Assembly (NCBI RefSeq): GCF_900100455.1
Contig: NZ_FNCV01000007.1
Location: 124,001 to 188,000, forward strand
Source of the DNA: Roseospirillum parvum
GTDB lineage: Bacteria; Pseudomonadota; Alphaproteobacteria; Rhodospirillales; Rhodospirillaceae
DNA length: 64,000 nt
Reading direction: 5' to 3'
Shown here: positions 34,713-43,602 of the stretch, piece by piece
Numbering within the stretch: position 1 is the stretch's first letter
How the letters are laid out: the number at the start of each line of letters is the position of its first letter
The notes under the pieces: generated by a model
Seen by the model: the letters and a program-made list of their open reading frames with translations, nothing else
What the model was told of the DNA's origin: nothing
Databases searched by the model: none
Program-made: the position numbers and the translations under genes

Positions 34713-37700
34713 TCAGGCTTCGGCGTGGCCGGCGTGGTGGGCCAGACCCTTGCCGTGCAGGACATGCCTGGGCACGGTCAGGCCGAAGTCGTCGAGGATG
34801 CAGTAGGCGGCGGGGATCAGCAGCAGCGACAGGATGGTGGCCGAGGTCAGCCCGAAGGCGAGGCTGGTCGCCAGCGGGATCAGCACCTGGGCCTGCAGGC
34901 TGGTTTCCAGCAACAGCGGGGTGAGGCCGGCGACGGTGGTCACCGAGGTTAGGAAGATGGCCCGGAAACGCTGGCGCGAGGCGCGCACCGCCGCCTCCTC
35001 GGCGGACAGGCCGTCGCGCCGCCCCTGCTTGATGAACTCGACCAGCAGGATGGTGTCGTTGACCACCACCCCGGCCAGCGAGCCCATCCCCATCATCGAG
35101 GGCATGGACAACTCCAGCCCCTGGAAGAAGTGGCCCCAGATCACCCCGATCAGCCCCATGGGGATGGCCAGCATGATGGTGAAGGGCTCGATGTAGCTCT
35201 TGAACTGGAAGGACAGCAGCAGGAACACCCCGACCAGACCGATCAGGAAGTTGCGCTGCATGGAGCCCATGGTCTCCTCGCTTTCGGCGCGTTGGCCTTC
35301 CATTTCCAGCTTCACCCGGGGAAAGCGCTCCTCAAGCTCGGGCAGGAAGCGGACCCGGGTGTCGGCCAGCACCTCGTTGGCGTTGGCGATCTCGGTATCC
35401 ATCAGGCCCTGGATGGTCACCGTGCGCCGCCCGTCGACCCGGCTGATCAGGGCGAAACCGCGATCCTGGGTGACCGTGGCCACGGCGCTCAAAGGAACCA
35501 GGGCGCCGCTCGGCGCCTTGATGTGGAAGCGGTCCAGGTCCTCCAGACCGTCGCGGTCGGCCTCGGCCAGGCGGACGTCGATCTCATAGGATTCGGGGCC
35601 GATCTGGATCTCGTCGACGGTCACCCCCTGGAAGGCGGCGCCGATCTGGGCGGCGATCATCTCCCCGGTGATGCCCAGCGCGCCGGCCCCGTCGCGCAGG
35701 CTCAGGCGCAGCTCGGGCTTGCCGGGGCGCAGATCGTCGCTCAGGTCGTGGACGCCGCGGTAGTGGCCCAGCCAGTCCATCAGGGCGTGCGAGGCGCCTT
35801 TCAACTCCTCCAGGTCGGGGCCGGAGAGGCGGATGTCGATGGGCCGCCCGGCCGGACCCATTTCCCGTTCGGTGAAGATCAGGCTGATGGCGTCGGGCAC
35901 CGGGCCGACCTTGTCGCGCCAGCGGGTGGTGATCTCGTCGGTGCTGCCCTGACGGATCTCGGCGCTCAACAGATCGACGTTGACGGTGGCCAGATGGGGC
36001 CCGCTTTCCGCCACGTCGGCGTGCTGGCCGTAGGTGACGCCGACGTTCTCGACCAGCCGCCGGCCCTCGGGCTGGCGGTCGGCCATCTCGGCGGCGACCT
36101 CGTCCAGCGCCTGGACGATATGCTGGGCCAGGGCCTCGGTGCGGGCCAGGGGAGTGCCCTCGGGCAAAAGGATGCGGGCCTGGACGGTGTCGCCCTCGAG
36201 GTCCGGGAAGGCGCGGAACTTGACCACCCCGGCCGGGATCATGCCGATCGACAGGATCAAGGCGGCGAGCAGCAGGCCGACGGTGAGATAGCGCCAGCGC
36301 ACCGCCCAGGCCACCGCCGGCTCGACCACCCCGTGGCGCACCGTCTCGAAGCCCCGGTCGACGGCGGTAAGCAGGGGCGAGCGGCGCTCCGGCGATTTCT
36401 GCAACGAATGGACCAGATGATGGGGCAGGATCAGGAAGGCCTCGATCAGGCTGACCGCCAGCACCATGATCAGGATGGCCGGCATCACCCCAAGGATGGC
36501 CCCCATGCGCCCGGAGAGGAAGATCAGCGAGCCGAAGACGCAGACCGTGGTCAGGAACGAGGCGATCACCCCGGGCGCCACCTGCCGGGTGCCGCTGACC
36601 GCCGCCTCGAAGGGCGAATGCCCGTCCCGGAGCTTGGCGGCGATGTTCTCCGAGATGACGATGGCGTCGTCCATCAACAGGCCGACGCCGATCAGGAGGC
36701 CAACCATCGAGATCATGTCGATGGAGTAGCCCAACAGGTTCATCACGAAAAAGGCGCCCATGAAGCTGACCGGCAGCCCGGCCGCCACCCAGAAGCTGAA
36801 GCGCAGCCCGAAAAACAGCCACATGATGGCAAAGACCAGGAGCAGACCGGTCAACCCGTTGCGGCTGAGCATGGTCAGCCGGTCGTCGACGATCGAGGTG
36901 ATGTCCTGGGTGACGGTCAACTCCACCCCGGCCGGCGAGGTGGCCTGCACGGTGTCGACGACGCGGTTCACGGCGCCGATGGCCTCCAGCGAATCCTGGT
37001 CCTTGTTCTTGACCACGCGCAGGAAGGCGGCCCGCCGGCCGTTGAAGGTGATCTGGTTGTCGGCGTTCTCGAAGCGGTCCTCGATGGTGGCGATGTCGCC
37101 CAGGCGCACCTCGCCGCCGCTGTCGCCGGAGAACACCACCAGATCGGCGAAGCCCTCCACGGCGCGGCGCTCGTCCTCGAAGCGGATCAGAAGGTTGCCC
37201 TCGGCGCTTTCCAGGGTGCCGCCGGGGCGGTCCAGGCTCTGCTCGCCGATGGCCTGGGCCAGATCCTGCACCGACAGGCCATAGCGGTTGAGGGTGGCGC
37301 GCGGCACCTCGATGCGGATCTGGCGGTCGGCGAAACCCTCGACGGAGACCTGGGCGATGGCCGGTTCGGCCAACAGCTCGTCCTTCACCTCCTCGGCCAG
37401 GGCCTTCAGGTGGGTCACCGGCATCGGCCCGGTGAGGGCGATGGAGGTCACGTAGTCGGTCTGCCCCAACTCCTTGACCACCGGCCGCTCGACGTCGTCG
37501 GGGAAGGTGTCGATGCCCTCCACGGCGCTTTTCACGTCGTCCAGGAAGGGGGCCATGGCCATCCCCTCCTCCTTTTCGGCGATCAGGGTGGCCGCCCCCT
37601 CGCGGGCCGAGCAGCGGGTTTCGGCAAGGCCCAGGATGCCGTCCAGCGACTCTTCCACCCGCTGGCAGATGGCGTCCTCCACCTCCAGCGCGGTGGCCCC

Positions 37701-37850
37701 GGGGTAGATCACACTGATCTGCACCTCGTCGCTGGGGATGTCGGGGAAGGTCTCGCGCTTGAGCTCGGGCAGGGCGGCCAGCCCGAGCACCAGCAAGGCG
37801 ATGAGCAGCAGGTTGGCGGCGGTCGGGTGGTCGGCGAAATAGCGGATCAT
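34713..37850 (-). CDS. RND-family efflux permease
   Basis: 1045-residue inner-membrane proton-driven pump of the AcrB/MexB superfamily. The N-terminal membrane helix (TAANLLLIALLVLGLAALPEL) is followed by DIPSDEVQISVIYPGATALEVE, the porter-domain entry. The two halves each have a membrane bundle (GLLLVFAIMWLFFGLRFSFWVA; LGLVGV-type segment near residue 880). VLLMDDAIVISENIA-like sequence (GVGLLMDDAIVISENI) carries the conserved acidic motif of helix 4. Start ATG 37850 overlaps the adaptor gene stop (ATGA). No outer-membrane channel gene is adjacent. Substrate unknown. Confidence 0.94.
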   Translation of the reverse strand: MIRYFADHPTAANLLLIALLVLGLAALPELKRETFPDIPSDEVQISVIYPGATALEVEDAICQRVEESLDGILGLAETRCSAREGAATLIAEKEEGMAMAPFLDDVKSAVEGIDTFPDDVERPVVKELGQTDYVTSIALTGPMPVTHLKALAEEVKDELLAEPAIAQVSVEGFADRQIRIEVPRATLNRYGLSVQDLAQAIGEQSLDRPGGTLESAEGNLLIRFEDERRAVEGFADLVVFSGDSGGEVRLGDIATIEDRFENADNQITFNGRRAAFLRVVKNKDQDSLEAIGAVNRVVDTVQATSPAGVELTVTQDITSIVDDRLTMLSRNGLTGLLLVFAIMWLFFGLRFSFWVAAGLPVSFMGAFFVMNLLGYSIDMISMVGLLIGVGLLMDDAIVISENIAAKLRDGHSPFEAAVSGTRQVAPGVIASFLTTVCVFGSLIFLSGRMGAILGVMPAILIMVLAVSLIEAFLILPHHLVHSLQKSPERRSPLLTAVDRGFETVRHGVVEPAVAWAVRWRYLTVGLLLAALILSIGMIPAGVVKFRAFPDLEGDTVQARILLPEGTPLARTEALAQHIVQALDEVAAEMADRQPEGRRLVENVGVTYGQHADVAESGPHLATVNVDLLSAEIRQGSTDEITTRWRDKVGPVPDAISLIFTEREMGPAGRPIDIRLSGPDLEELKGASHALMDWLGHYRGVHDLSDDLRPGKPELRLSLRDGAGALGITGEMIAAQIGAAFQGVTVDEIQIGPESYEIDVRLAEADRDGLEDLDRFHIKAPSGALVPLSAVATVTQDRGFALISRVDGRRTVTIQGLMDTEIANANEVLADTRVRFLPELEERFPRVKLEMEGQRAESEETMGSMQRNFLIGLVGVFLLLSFQFKSYIEPFTIMLAIPMGLIGVIWGHFFQGLELSMPSMMGMGSLAGVVVNDTILLVEFIKQGRRDGLSAEEAAVRASRQRFRAIFLTSVTTVAGLTPLLLETSLQAQVLIPLATSLAFGLTSATILSLLLIPAAYCILDDFGLTVPRHVLHGKGLAHHAGHAEA

Positions 37851-39226
37851 CGCGAGGTGGTCCCGCCGGCGGCCGGAGCCCACGCCTTGGGATCGACCGC
37901 CTTGCCGCCGGCCTCGGCCTTGAGCGCCGCCAGGGCCTCGGGGTCGGCCTCGCCGATCAGCAGCATGCCGGCCACCGCCGGCACCAGATCGGTGACGATC
38001 AGGGTCTCGCCGCCTTCCAGCCCCTCATCGAGAACGGCCAGCCCGCCTTGCTGGAAGGCCACCGAGACCGGCCGCTTCTCCAGCCGGTCGTCCCGGTCGA
38101 TCAGGTAGACATGCCCCTCGTGCAGGGCGGCGCGGGGCACCGCCACCCGGTCCGGGCGCGGCCGGCCGGCCAGCTCGACCTCGACGAACATGCCCTTGGT
38201 CAGCGGCGGGCGGACCCCGGGGATGGCGCTGCGGTAGGGGTCGTCGACGGCGACGATGACCCCGATGGTGCGGGTCTGTGGGTCGACGGTGTCGGCGATG
38301 CGGGCCAGCCGGGCGCGCCACGCCAGATCGTGCTGGCCCAGCCTCAGGTGCACGGTGGGCGACACCCCCAGCAACTCGGGCAGGGCGGCGCCCAGTTGGC
38401 CCACCTCGGGCAGCGGGCGGCGGTCCGGGGCGATCAGGGTGAACATGCGGTCCAGCGGCACCTGGGCTTCCACCTCGGCCACCTCGAGGCCGTCGCCGAT
38501 GGCCAGCAGTTCGCCCTTCTGGGCGTACTGCGAGGTCTCCACGTTGACCTCGGCGAGGCGGATGTCGAACGGCGCGCGGATGGTGGTGCGAGCCAGATCG
38601 AGCGCCGCGTTGTCGCGCTGGGCCTGCAGCAGGCGGCGCTGGGCGGGGATCAGGGTCAGCTCGTTCTTCAGCGACTGCACCGCCTGCTGGCTGGCCAACT
38701 GGGCCTGCTCGGCGGCATCGACGCTTTGCCGGCTGGCACTGCCGCGCGACAGCAGCTCCTTCTTGCGCTGAAGGTCGGCGGCGGCCAGCTCGGCGTTGCG
38801 CCGCTCGATGGCCAGCGAGGCGCGGGTGTTGGACTCGCGGTCGGCCAACTCGGCCAACTGGGCGTCGAACTGGCTCACCGCCAGCTCGTACTCGGTGGCG
38901 TCCAGGCGCACCAACTCGGCCCCGGCGGGCAGGATGGCGCCGCGCTTGAGGTCGGGATGCACCTCGACCACGCGGCCCGAAACCTCGGCCACCGCATCCC
39001 AGGCCCGCCCCGGCTTGACCGGCCCGAAGCCGACCGCCCGGGGAATCACGGTCAGGCGCGGCACCTCAATGGTGCGCACGTGGCGCGCCTCCTCGCCCAG
39101 TTCGTTGCGCTGGGGGGGCTCGCGGCCCTGGATCAGCAGGGCCAGCAGGGCCACCGCGCCGAGCAGCGGCGGCAGGATCAGAAGCTTCTTCCAGTGGGCG
39201 CGCCACAGGGAACCAACGGCGGACAT
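37847..39226 (-). CDS. RND periplasmic adaptor (HlyD/MFP family)
   Basis: 459 residues. One N-terminal membrane anchor (LLILPPLLGAVALLALLIQG) is followed by the lipoyl/barrel-sandwich halves (AEVSGRVVEVHPDLKRGAIL; TTIRAPFDIRLAEVNVETSQ). Between them lies a long helical hairpin (about residues 120-215) rich in Ala/Glu/Arg. The C-terminal membrane-proximal domain is at the end. It connects the RND pump to an outer-membrane channel. First gene of a two-gene operon, overlapping the pump by 4 bp. Confidence 0.93.
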   Translation of the reverse strand: MSAVGSLWRAHWKKLLILPPLLGAVALLALLIQGREPPQRNELGEEARHVRTIEVPRLTVIPRAVGFGPVKPGRAWDAVAEVSGRVVEVHPDLKRGAILPAGAELVRLDATEYELAVSQFDAQLAELADRESNTRASLAIERRNAELAAADLQRKKELLSRGSASRQSVDAAEQAQLASQQAVQSLKNELTLIPAQRRLLQAQRDNAALDLARTTIRAPFDIRLAEVNVETSQYAQKGELLAIGDGLEVAEVEAQVPLDRMFTLIAPDRRPLPEVGQLGAALPELLGVSPTVHLRLGQHDLAWRARLARIADTVDPQTRTIGVIVAVDDPYRSAIPGVRPPLTKGMFVEVELAGRPRPDRVAVPRAALHEGHVYLIDRDDRLEKRPVSVAFQQGGLAVLDEGLEGGETLIVTDLVPAVAGMLLIGEADPEALAALKAEAGGKAVDPKAWAPAAGGTTSR

Positions 39227-39304
39227 CGGGCAACTCTCCGCGCCAGCAACGGGAATCGGGGATGGGCAGAGTAGCCGACCACCCGGCCGGCTCCAATGAC
39301 TGAT

Positions 39305-39338
39305 CTCCTGGCTCGGGAAAACTCCTGGCTCGGGAAAA
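39305..39338. repeat. 17-bp tandem repeat (2 copies)
   Basis: CTCCTGGCTCGGGAAAA occurs at 39305-39321 and 39322-39338, exactly, 9 bp downstream of the stop codon of the minus-strand membrane protein gene. Confidence 0.9.
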
Positions 39339-39346
39339 GGCGCCCC

Positions 39347-40864
39347 TCAGGGCCGGCACAGCACCGCCGCCCGGGCCTCGTCGAAGCCCCTGGCCCGGGC
39401 CATGTCCAGGCACTCGCCCAGACTCCACGGGCGGAACACCTGCCAGTCGGTCAGGAATGCCTGGGCGTAGTCGTGCGCCGTGGCCAGGCTGAACAGGGCG
39501 CCGAGGGCGATCAGCAGCCCACCCAGTCGGCCGACCCGCGCCGCCCGCCGGGCCGGCAGGGCGGCCAGCCAGGGCCCCAGGCGGACCAGCCCGCAGGCCG
39601 CCAGCAGGCCCAGCGGACCGACCATGTCCACCTTGTAGCGCAGGGTGACGGTGGGATAGCAGAGCATCAGCAGGGTCCCCGCCAGCAGCCCACCGAGGCC
39701 GATCAGGATCACCGGGTGGCGTGTCATCGCGGCCCCCAGGCCAACCCCGGCCAGCAGCAGCCACAGCGGCCACAGATAGGCCATGCCGGTCCACGGGCCA
39801 TCCAGCCGGATCTCGCCCACCCCGCCCTTGAGGCCCTCGAAAATGGCGCCGATGGCCTCGGACACCGGGGCCAGCGGCCCGCCCAGCCGGAGGTCGAACA
39901 GGTGGATGAACAGGTTGGCCGGCAGCCGCCAGGGACTGAACCGGCCCTCCGCCTCGAAGGCCTGGGCGCGCGGCCCGGCGGGGTCCTCGCCGCCCCAGAA
40001 ATAGGTCCCGTACTGAAGCCCGGAGGGCGCGAAACTGCCGTGCATCAGCCAGGGATCGCCGAAGCGGGCCAGGTTGAGCCAAAGCAGCAGCGCCCCCGCC
40101 CCGGCCAGCACCAGCAGGGTCAGGGCGGCCACCGCCAGTCCGGCCCGGCGGCGGCGCCACAGGTCCAGCCCGACCAGGGCGACCACGGCGGCGAACAGCC
40201 CCGGCGCCAGATGCGGCCGGGCGTGCAGCACCAGCCCGGCACCCAGGGCCAGCAGCGGCAGGGCCGCGCCCAGGGACAGCCGCCCCCGGGCCACCGCCAC
40301 CAGCAGCCAGGCGATCCCGGCGACGGCGGCATATGCGACGGCCAGCGGCTCGTGGAACAGGGCGTGGTTGGCGGCCACCAGCAGCCCCGGCCCGGCCAGC
40401 CAGACCAGCACCGCCAGCCCCAGGCGGGCCCAACCGCGGCGGCGACGCGACGTCGCCATGCCCTGGCCCAGAACGCCGTCCAGGGTGAGGTGCCACAGCG
40501 CCGTGCCGAGCCCCGCCCACAGCCACACCGAGACCCCGGCCAGCGAGACCCGCGACAGGTCGACCGCCCAGCCGGCGGCCAGACGGGTCAGCAGTGGGGC
40601 CAGCCCATGGTACAGGTAGCCGGTGCCGTCCGGGGTGTAGTGGCCCTCCAGGCGCAGCACGCGGGGCGGCAGGTCGAAGCGCCCCTCGCCGACCAGGGCC
40701 AGATACAGGCGGTCATAGATGTCGGTGCCGAACAGCGGCGCCTGGGGAGCGAACAGCACCCCGCCGGCCAGCAGGGCGAACAGCCCGGCGCCGAGCAGCG
40801 CCGGCAGCAGCGCCGGAGCCAGCGCCACCAGGGCGGCCCGGGATGGCGCCGTGATCGGCCTCAC
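39347..40864 (-). CDS. polytopic membrane protein, putative GT-C-type glycosyltransferase (paralogue B)
   Basis: 505 residues with about ten hydrophobic segments. It starts at a GTG whose bases overlap the upstream gene's stop (GTGA). The N-terminal extracytoplasmic loop FDLPPRVLRLEGHYTPDG and YLYHGLAPLLTRL are shared almost position for position with the protein at 43599 (FDVPVRVAAFEGHYDAAG, YIYHGLAPLLTRA), so the two are paralogues. Topology resembles lipid-linked-sugar-dependent transferases, but no diagnostic catalytic motif was identified; the function is inferred from the company of a GT2 enzyme and a flippase-like protein. Last gene of the five-gene operon. Confidence 0.65.
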   Translation of the reverse strand: MRPITAPSRAALVALAPALLPALLGAGLFALLAGGVLFAPQAPLFGTDIYDRLYLALVGEGRFDLPPRVLRLEGHYTPDGTGYLYHGLAPLLTRLAAGWAVDLSRVSLAGVSVWLWAGLGTALWHLTLDGVLGQGMATSRRRRGWARLGLAVLVWLAGPGLLVAANHALFHEPLAVAYAAVAGIAWLLVAVARGRLSLGAALPLLALGAGLVLHARPHLAPGLFAAVVALVGLDLWRRRRAGLAVAALTLLVLAGAGALLLWLNLARFGDPWLMHGSFAPSGLQYGTYFWGGEDPAGPRAQAFEAEGRFSPWRLPANLFIHLFDLRLGGPLAPVSEAIGAIFEGLKGGVGEIRLDGPWTGMAYLWPLWLLLAGVGLGAAMTRHPVILIGLGGLLAGTLLMLCYPTVTLRYKVDMVGPLGLLAACGLVRLGPWLAALPARRAARVGRLGGLLIALGALFSLATAHDYAQAFLTDWQVFRPWSLGECLDMARARGFDEARAAVLCRP

Positions 40865-41832
40865 CCGGCGGCGTCCGGATCATCGCCGGCACGGGCTGCC
40901 AGTTCCAGGCGGCGCACCCGTTCAAGGGTCTTTTCCAAAAGCCGGCGGTTGGTCGCCACGGCGTCGCCGAGGAAGGCGATGACCAGGGTCATGAAGCCCA
41001 GGGCAAAACACAGGCTGCCCAGGACCAGCGACTGGATGTGCCCGTCGCCGTCACCGGAGACATAGAAGTAGAGAAAGCGCAGGATGGGCAGCGTGCCCAG
41101 CAGCACCATGCCCAGCCCCAGGGCGACGAAGGCCGACAGCGCGCGGTACATGAACACGCTGCGCACGATGGTGATGAGCTGCTTCCACAAAAACCCCCAC
41201 ATCGAGCGCGACAGCCGCGAGGGCCGCGTCGCCGGGTTGGTCGCCACCGGCACCGAGACGATGCGCAAGCCCCCCTGCCCGGCATGGATCAGGGTTTCGG
41301 TGGTGTAGCTGAAGGCGGTCATCACGTTCAGCTTGAGGGCGGCGTCGCGGCTGTAGGCGCGAAAGCCCGAGACGGCATCGCCCACCGCCACCCCGGCCAG
41401 CCGCCCGACCACCCGGCTGCCCAGCCATTGCAGGCGGCGCTTGAGAAACGGGAACTCGGGGTTGCGGTCGGGCCGCCGGTCGCCGATCACCACCTCGGCC
41501 CGCCCCTCGACCACCGGGCGCACCAGATCGGGGATCGAGGCCCCGGCATACTGGTTGTCGCCGTCGGTGTTGACGATGATGTCGGCGCCCAGGGCCAGGG
41601 CGTGGTCGATGCCGGCCTGGAAGGTGCGGGCCAGCCCCTGGTTGACCCGGTTGCCGAGGATGTGGTCGACCCCCAGCCGGCGCGCCACCTCGACCGTGCG
41701 GTCGGTCGAGCCGTCGTCGATGACCAGCACCCGGATGTCGTCGATGCCGGGGATGTGGCGCGGCAGGTCGGCGACCACCGCCGGCAGGGTGGCTTCCTCG
41801 TTGAAGCACGGAATCTGGATGACCAGCCGCAC
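40861..41832 (-). CDS. family 2 glycosyltransferase with C-terminal membrane anchor
   Basis: 323 residues. The GT-A domain starts VIQIPCFNEEATLPAVVADL, has IDDGSTDRT and the DxD-type motif NTDGDNQY, and continues to about residue 225. Two C-terminal membrane helices (FVALGLGMVLLGTLPILRFL; SLCFALGFMTLVIAFLGDAV) anchor it, as in DPM1/ArnC-type enzymes that load a sugar onto polyprenyl phosphate. I choose GTG 41832 because GGGAGGGG precedes it at ideal spacing, while the in-frame ATG at 41847 has no ribosome site. The stop overlaps the next gene's start (GTGA). Confidence 0.87.
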   Translation of the reverse strand: MRLVIQIPCFNEEATLPAVVADLPRHIPGIDDIRVLVIDDGSTDRTVEVARRLGVDHILGNRVNQGLARTFQAGIDHALALGADIIVNTDGDNQYAGASIPDLVRPVVEGRAEVVIGDRRPDRNPEFPFLKRRLQWLGSRVVGRLAGVAVGDAVSGFRAYSRDAALKLNVMTAFSYTTETLIHAGQGGLRIVSVPVATNPATRPSRLSRSMWGFLWKQLITIVRSVFMYRALSAFVALGLGMVLLGTLPILRFLYFYVSGDGDGHIQSLVLGSLCFALGFMTLVIAFLGDAVATNRRLLEKTLERVRRLELAARAGDDPDAAG

Positions 41833-41923
41833 GGCATCCCCTCCCATGGCGCGTTGTCCCGGGCGCAGCATACCCCGAGGCGAGCCGCCGATCATCCCCG
41901 CAGGCGCCACCGGGTGACCGCCG

Positions 41924-42820
41924 TCACGCGCTGCCCCGCCCGCGCCCCAGCAGCAGCGGCAGCAGCAGGTCGCCCAGGGTGGTGGCCAGACGCACCCCCA
42001 GGGCGGCGGCCAGCACCGTCGCCTCCGGGGCCAGCGGCGCGGCCAGCAGCACGAAGACGCTCTCCCGCACGCCCAGGCCGCCGGGCGCCCCGGGAACCAG
42101 GAAGCCGGCCGTCCAGGCGAGCAGGAAGGCGCCGGCCAGGGCGGCCAGATCGGCCGGCGGCGGCAGCGCGCCCCCAAGGCCGACCAGCACCGCCACCGCC
42201 AGCCCCCCCAGGCCGAGATAGAACAGCCCCAGCCAGCCGGCGGCGCGCAACACGGCGCCCAGGGGCAGGCGCCGCCAACGGGCCAGCAGGCCGACCAGCA
42301 GCAGGGCCATGGCGCAGGCCACGGCCAGCCAGTTCACATCACCCGGCAGCAGCCCGGCGGGCACCAGCCGCCCGGCGCCCAGCCCCAGCCCCAGCAGCAG
42401 GGCAAGGCCGGGCATCAGCGCCACCTCGGCCAGACTGGCCTCGGCGAGGCGGCCGTGCGGCCAGCCGTGCAGCGCCCCCATGGCCTGCCGGCCGCCGAAG
42501 TGGAAAACGTTGCCGGGCAGGTATTTCAACAGGTTGGCCCGGGCGTAGACGCGCATCCCGGCGAGCCGCCCGCCGGCCGGCGCGCGCCCCAGCAGGCCGC
42601 TCCAGGCGAGCGCCGGGGCGGCCAGCAGCAGGGCATAGACCAGCCCGCCGCCGAGCAGCATCCCCACCCACGGCCCGCTCGCCAGATCGCCCAGACTGTC
42701 CCACAGCCGGACCAGCTCGCGGCCCAGGAAGACGAGCCCGGCCAGGGTCAGCAGTCCCCCGGCCCGGCGCGCCCATCGGCGCCAGCCGGCCGGCGGCGGG
42801 GCGGCGTCGGCGGCGCTCAT
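41924..42820 (-). CDS. UPF0104-type (LPG synthase transmembrane/flippase) membrane protein
   Basis: 298 residues, about seven or eight membrane helices. The family signatures NLLKYLPGNVFHFGGRQ and the C-terminal PGAPGGLGVRESVFVLL are the hallmarks of the lysylphosphatidylglycerol-synthase transmembrane domain; no soluble aminoacyl-transferase domain is attached, so lipid or lipid-linked-sugar translocation is the most likely role. The start overlaps the methyltransferase stop (ATGA). It sits in the middle of the five-gene surface operon. Confidence 0.83.
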   Translation of the reverse strand: MSAADAAPPPAGWRRWARRAGGLLTLAGLVFLGRELVRLWDSLGDLASGPWVGMLLGGGLVYALLLAAPALAWSGLLGRAPAGGRLAGMRVYARANLLKYLPGNVFHFGGRQAMGALHGWPHGRLAEASLAEVALMPGLALLLGLGLGAGRLVPAGLLPGDVNWLAVACAMALLLVGLLARWRRLPLGAVLRAAGWLGLFYLGLGGLAVAVLVGLGGALPPPADLAALAGAFLLAWTAGFLVPGAPGGLGVRESVFVLLAAPLAPEATVLAAALGVRLATTLGDLLLPLLLGRGRGSA

Positions 42821-43602
42821 GGCCCGGCCACCGCGCGCAGCGACTCCAGCCGCGCCGGGTCGCGGGCCAGCAGCAGGGTGGCCTCGGGATAGGGCAGGCT
42901 GGGGGTCAGGCCCCGGGTTTCCAGGGCGGCCAGACGGTGGCTGCGGATCAGCTCGGCCAGCCCGGCCCGATAGCGGGCCCGCCGGGCGTTGTCGAACACC
43001 ACCAGTCCGTCGGCGGCCAGCCGGGGCAGCACGGCGCCCAGGCAGGCCAGTCGGGCCCGGCCGTCGATGACGATCAGATCAAACGGCCCCGGCAGGTCGT
43101 CGGCGGCGTGGGCATAGCGCCGGAAGCTCTGCCGTTGCTGCCCCGGCTTGCCCGAAGCGTAGGGGCCGCCGGGCAGCGGCGGGCTGTCCGCCTCGATGAG
43201 CCGAAGATCGACCTTGTCCAGGCCGTCGCGGGCCAGCACCCCGGCGACCACCGGGAACCAGCCGGGATGGTGCTCGATGCTGACCACCCGGGCCGCCCGG
43301 CGGGCCAGCCAGCAGGTGCTGGCGCCGCTGCCGAACTCGACCACCCGGGCCCCCGGGCGGGCCGCCAGATGGGCCGCCACCAGATCGCTCGCCCGGTAGG
43401 TCCACCAGGGCACGTCGAGGCCGACCATGGCCTCGATGTCGTGGATGGCGAACAGGCTGCGCAGCCAGTGGGCGGCGCGCCGCTCCCCGGCCCGCCGATC
43501 CAGCCACGCCAGCAGGCCGACGCCCTCGGCCAGCCCCCCGGCCAGCCGCCACAGCCGCACGTACAGGCGCTTCAGGAGTTGGGGGGCGAGGCCGCTGCTC
43601 AT
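42817..43602 (-). CDS. SAM-dependent methyltransferase
   Basis: 261 residues. Motif I is ARVVEFGSGASTCWLARRA (about residue 83), with the acidic motif II at SIEHHP, DLIVIDGRARLA as motif IV and an acceptor region behind it. N-terminal 60 residues are helical and basic and may contact the membrane. The substrate is unknown; position between two membrane sugar-handling genes suggests methylation of a glycan or lipid intermediate. Both ends overlap neighbours by 4 bp (ATGA), showing tight translational coupling. Confidence 0.8.
   Translation of the reverse strand: MSSGLAPQLLKRLYVRLWRLAGGLAEGVGLLAWLDRRAGERRAAHWLRSLFAIHDIEAMVGLDVPWWTYRASDLVAAHLAARPGARVVEFGSGASTCWLARRAARVVSIEHHPGWFPVVAGVLARDGLDKVDLRLIEADSPPLPGGPYASGKPGQQRQSFRRYAHAADDLPGPFDLIVIDGRARLACLGAVLPRLAADGLVVFDNARRARYRAGLAELIRSHRLAALETRGLTPSLPYPEATLLLARDPARLESLRAVAGP

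Noticed and set aside
35130-38108. Very long open frame antisense to the RND pump
   Set aside because: Same GC artefact: low-complexity residue usage, no motifs, and a complete RND permease on the other strand.
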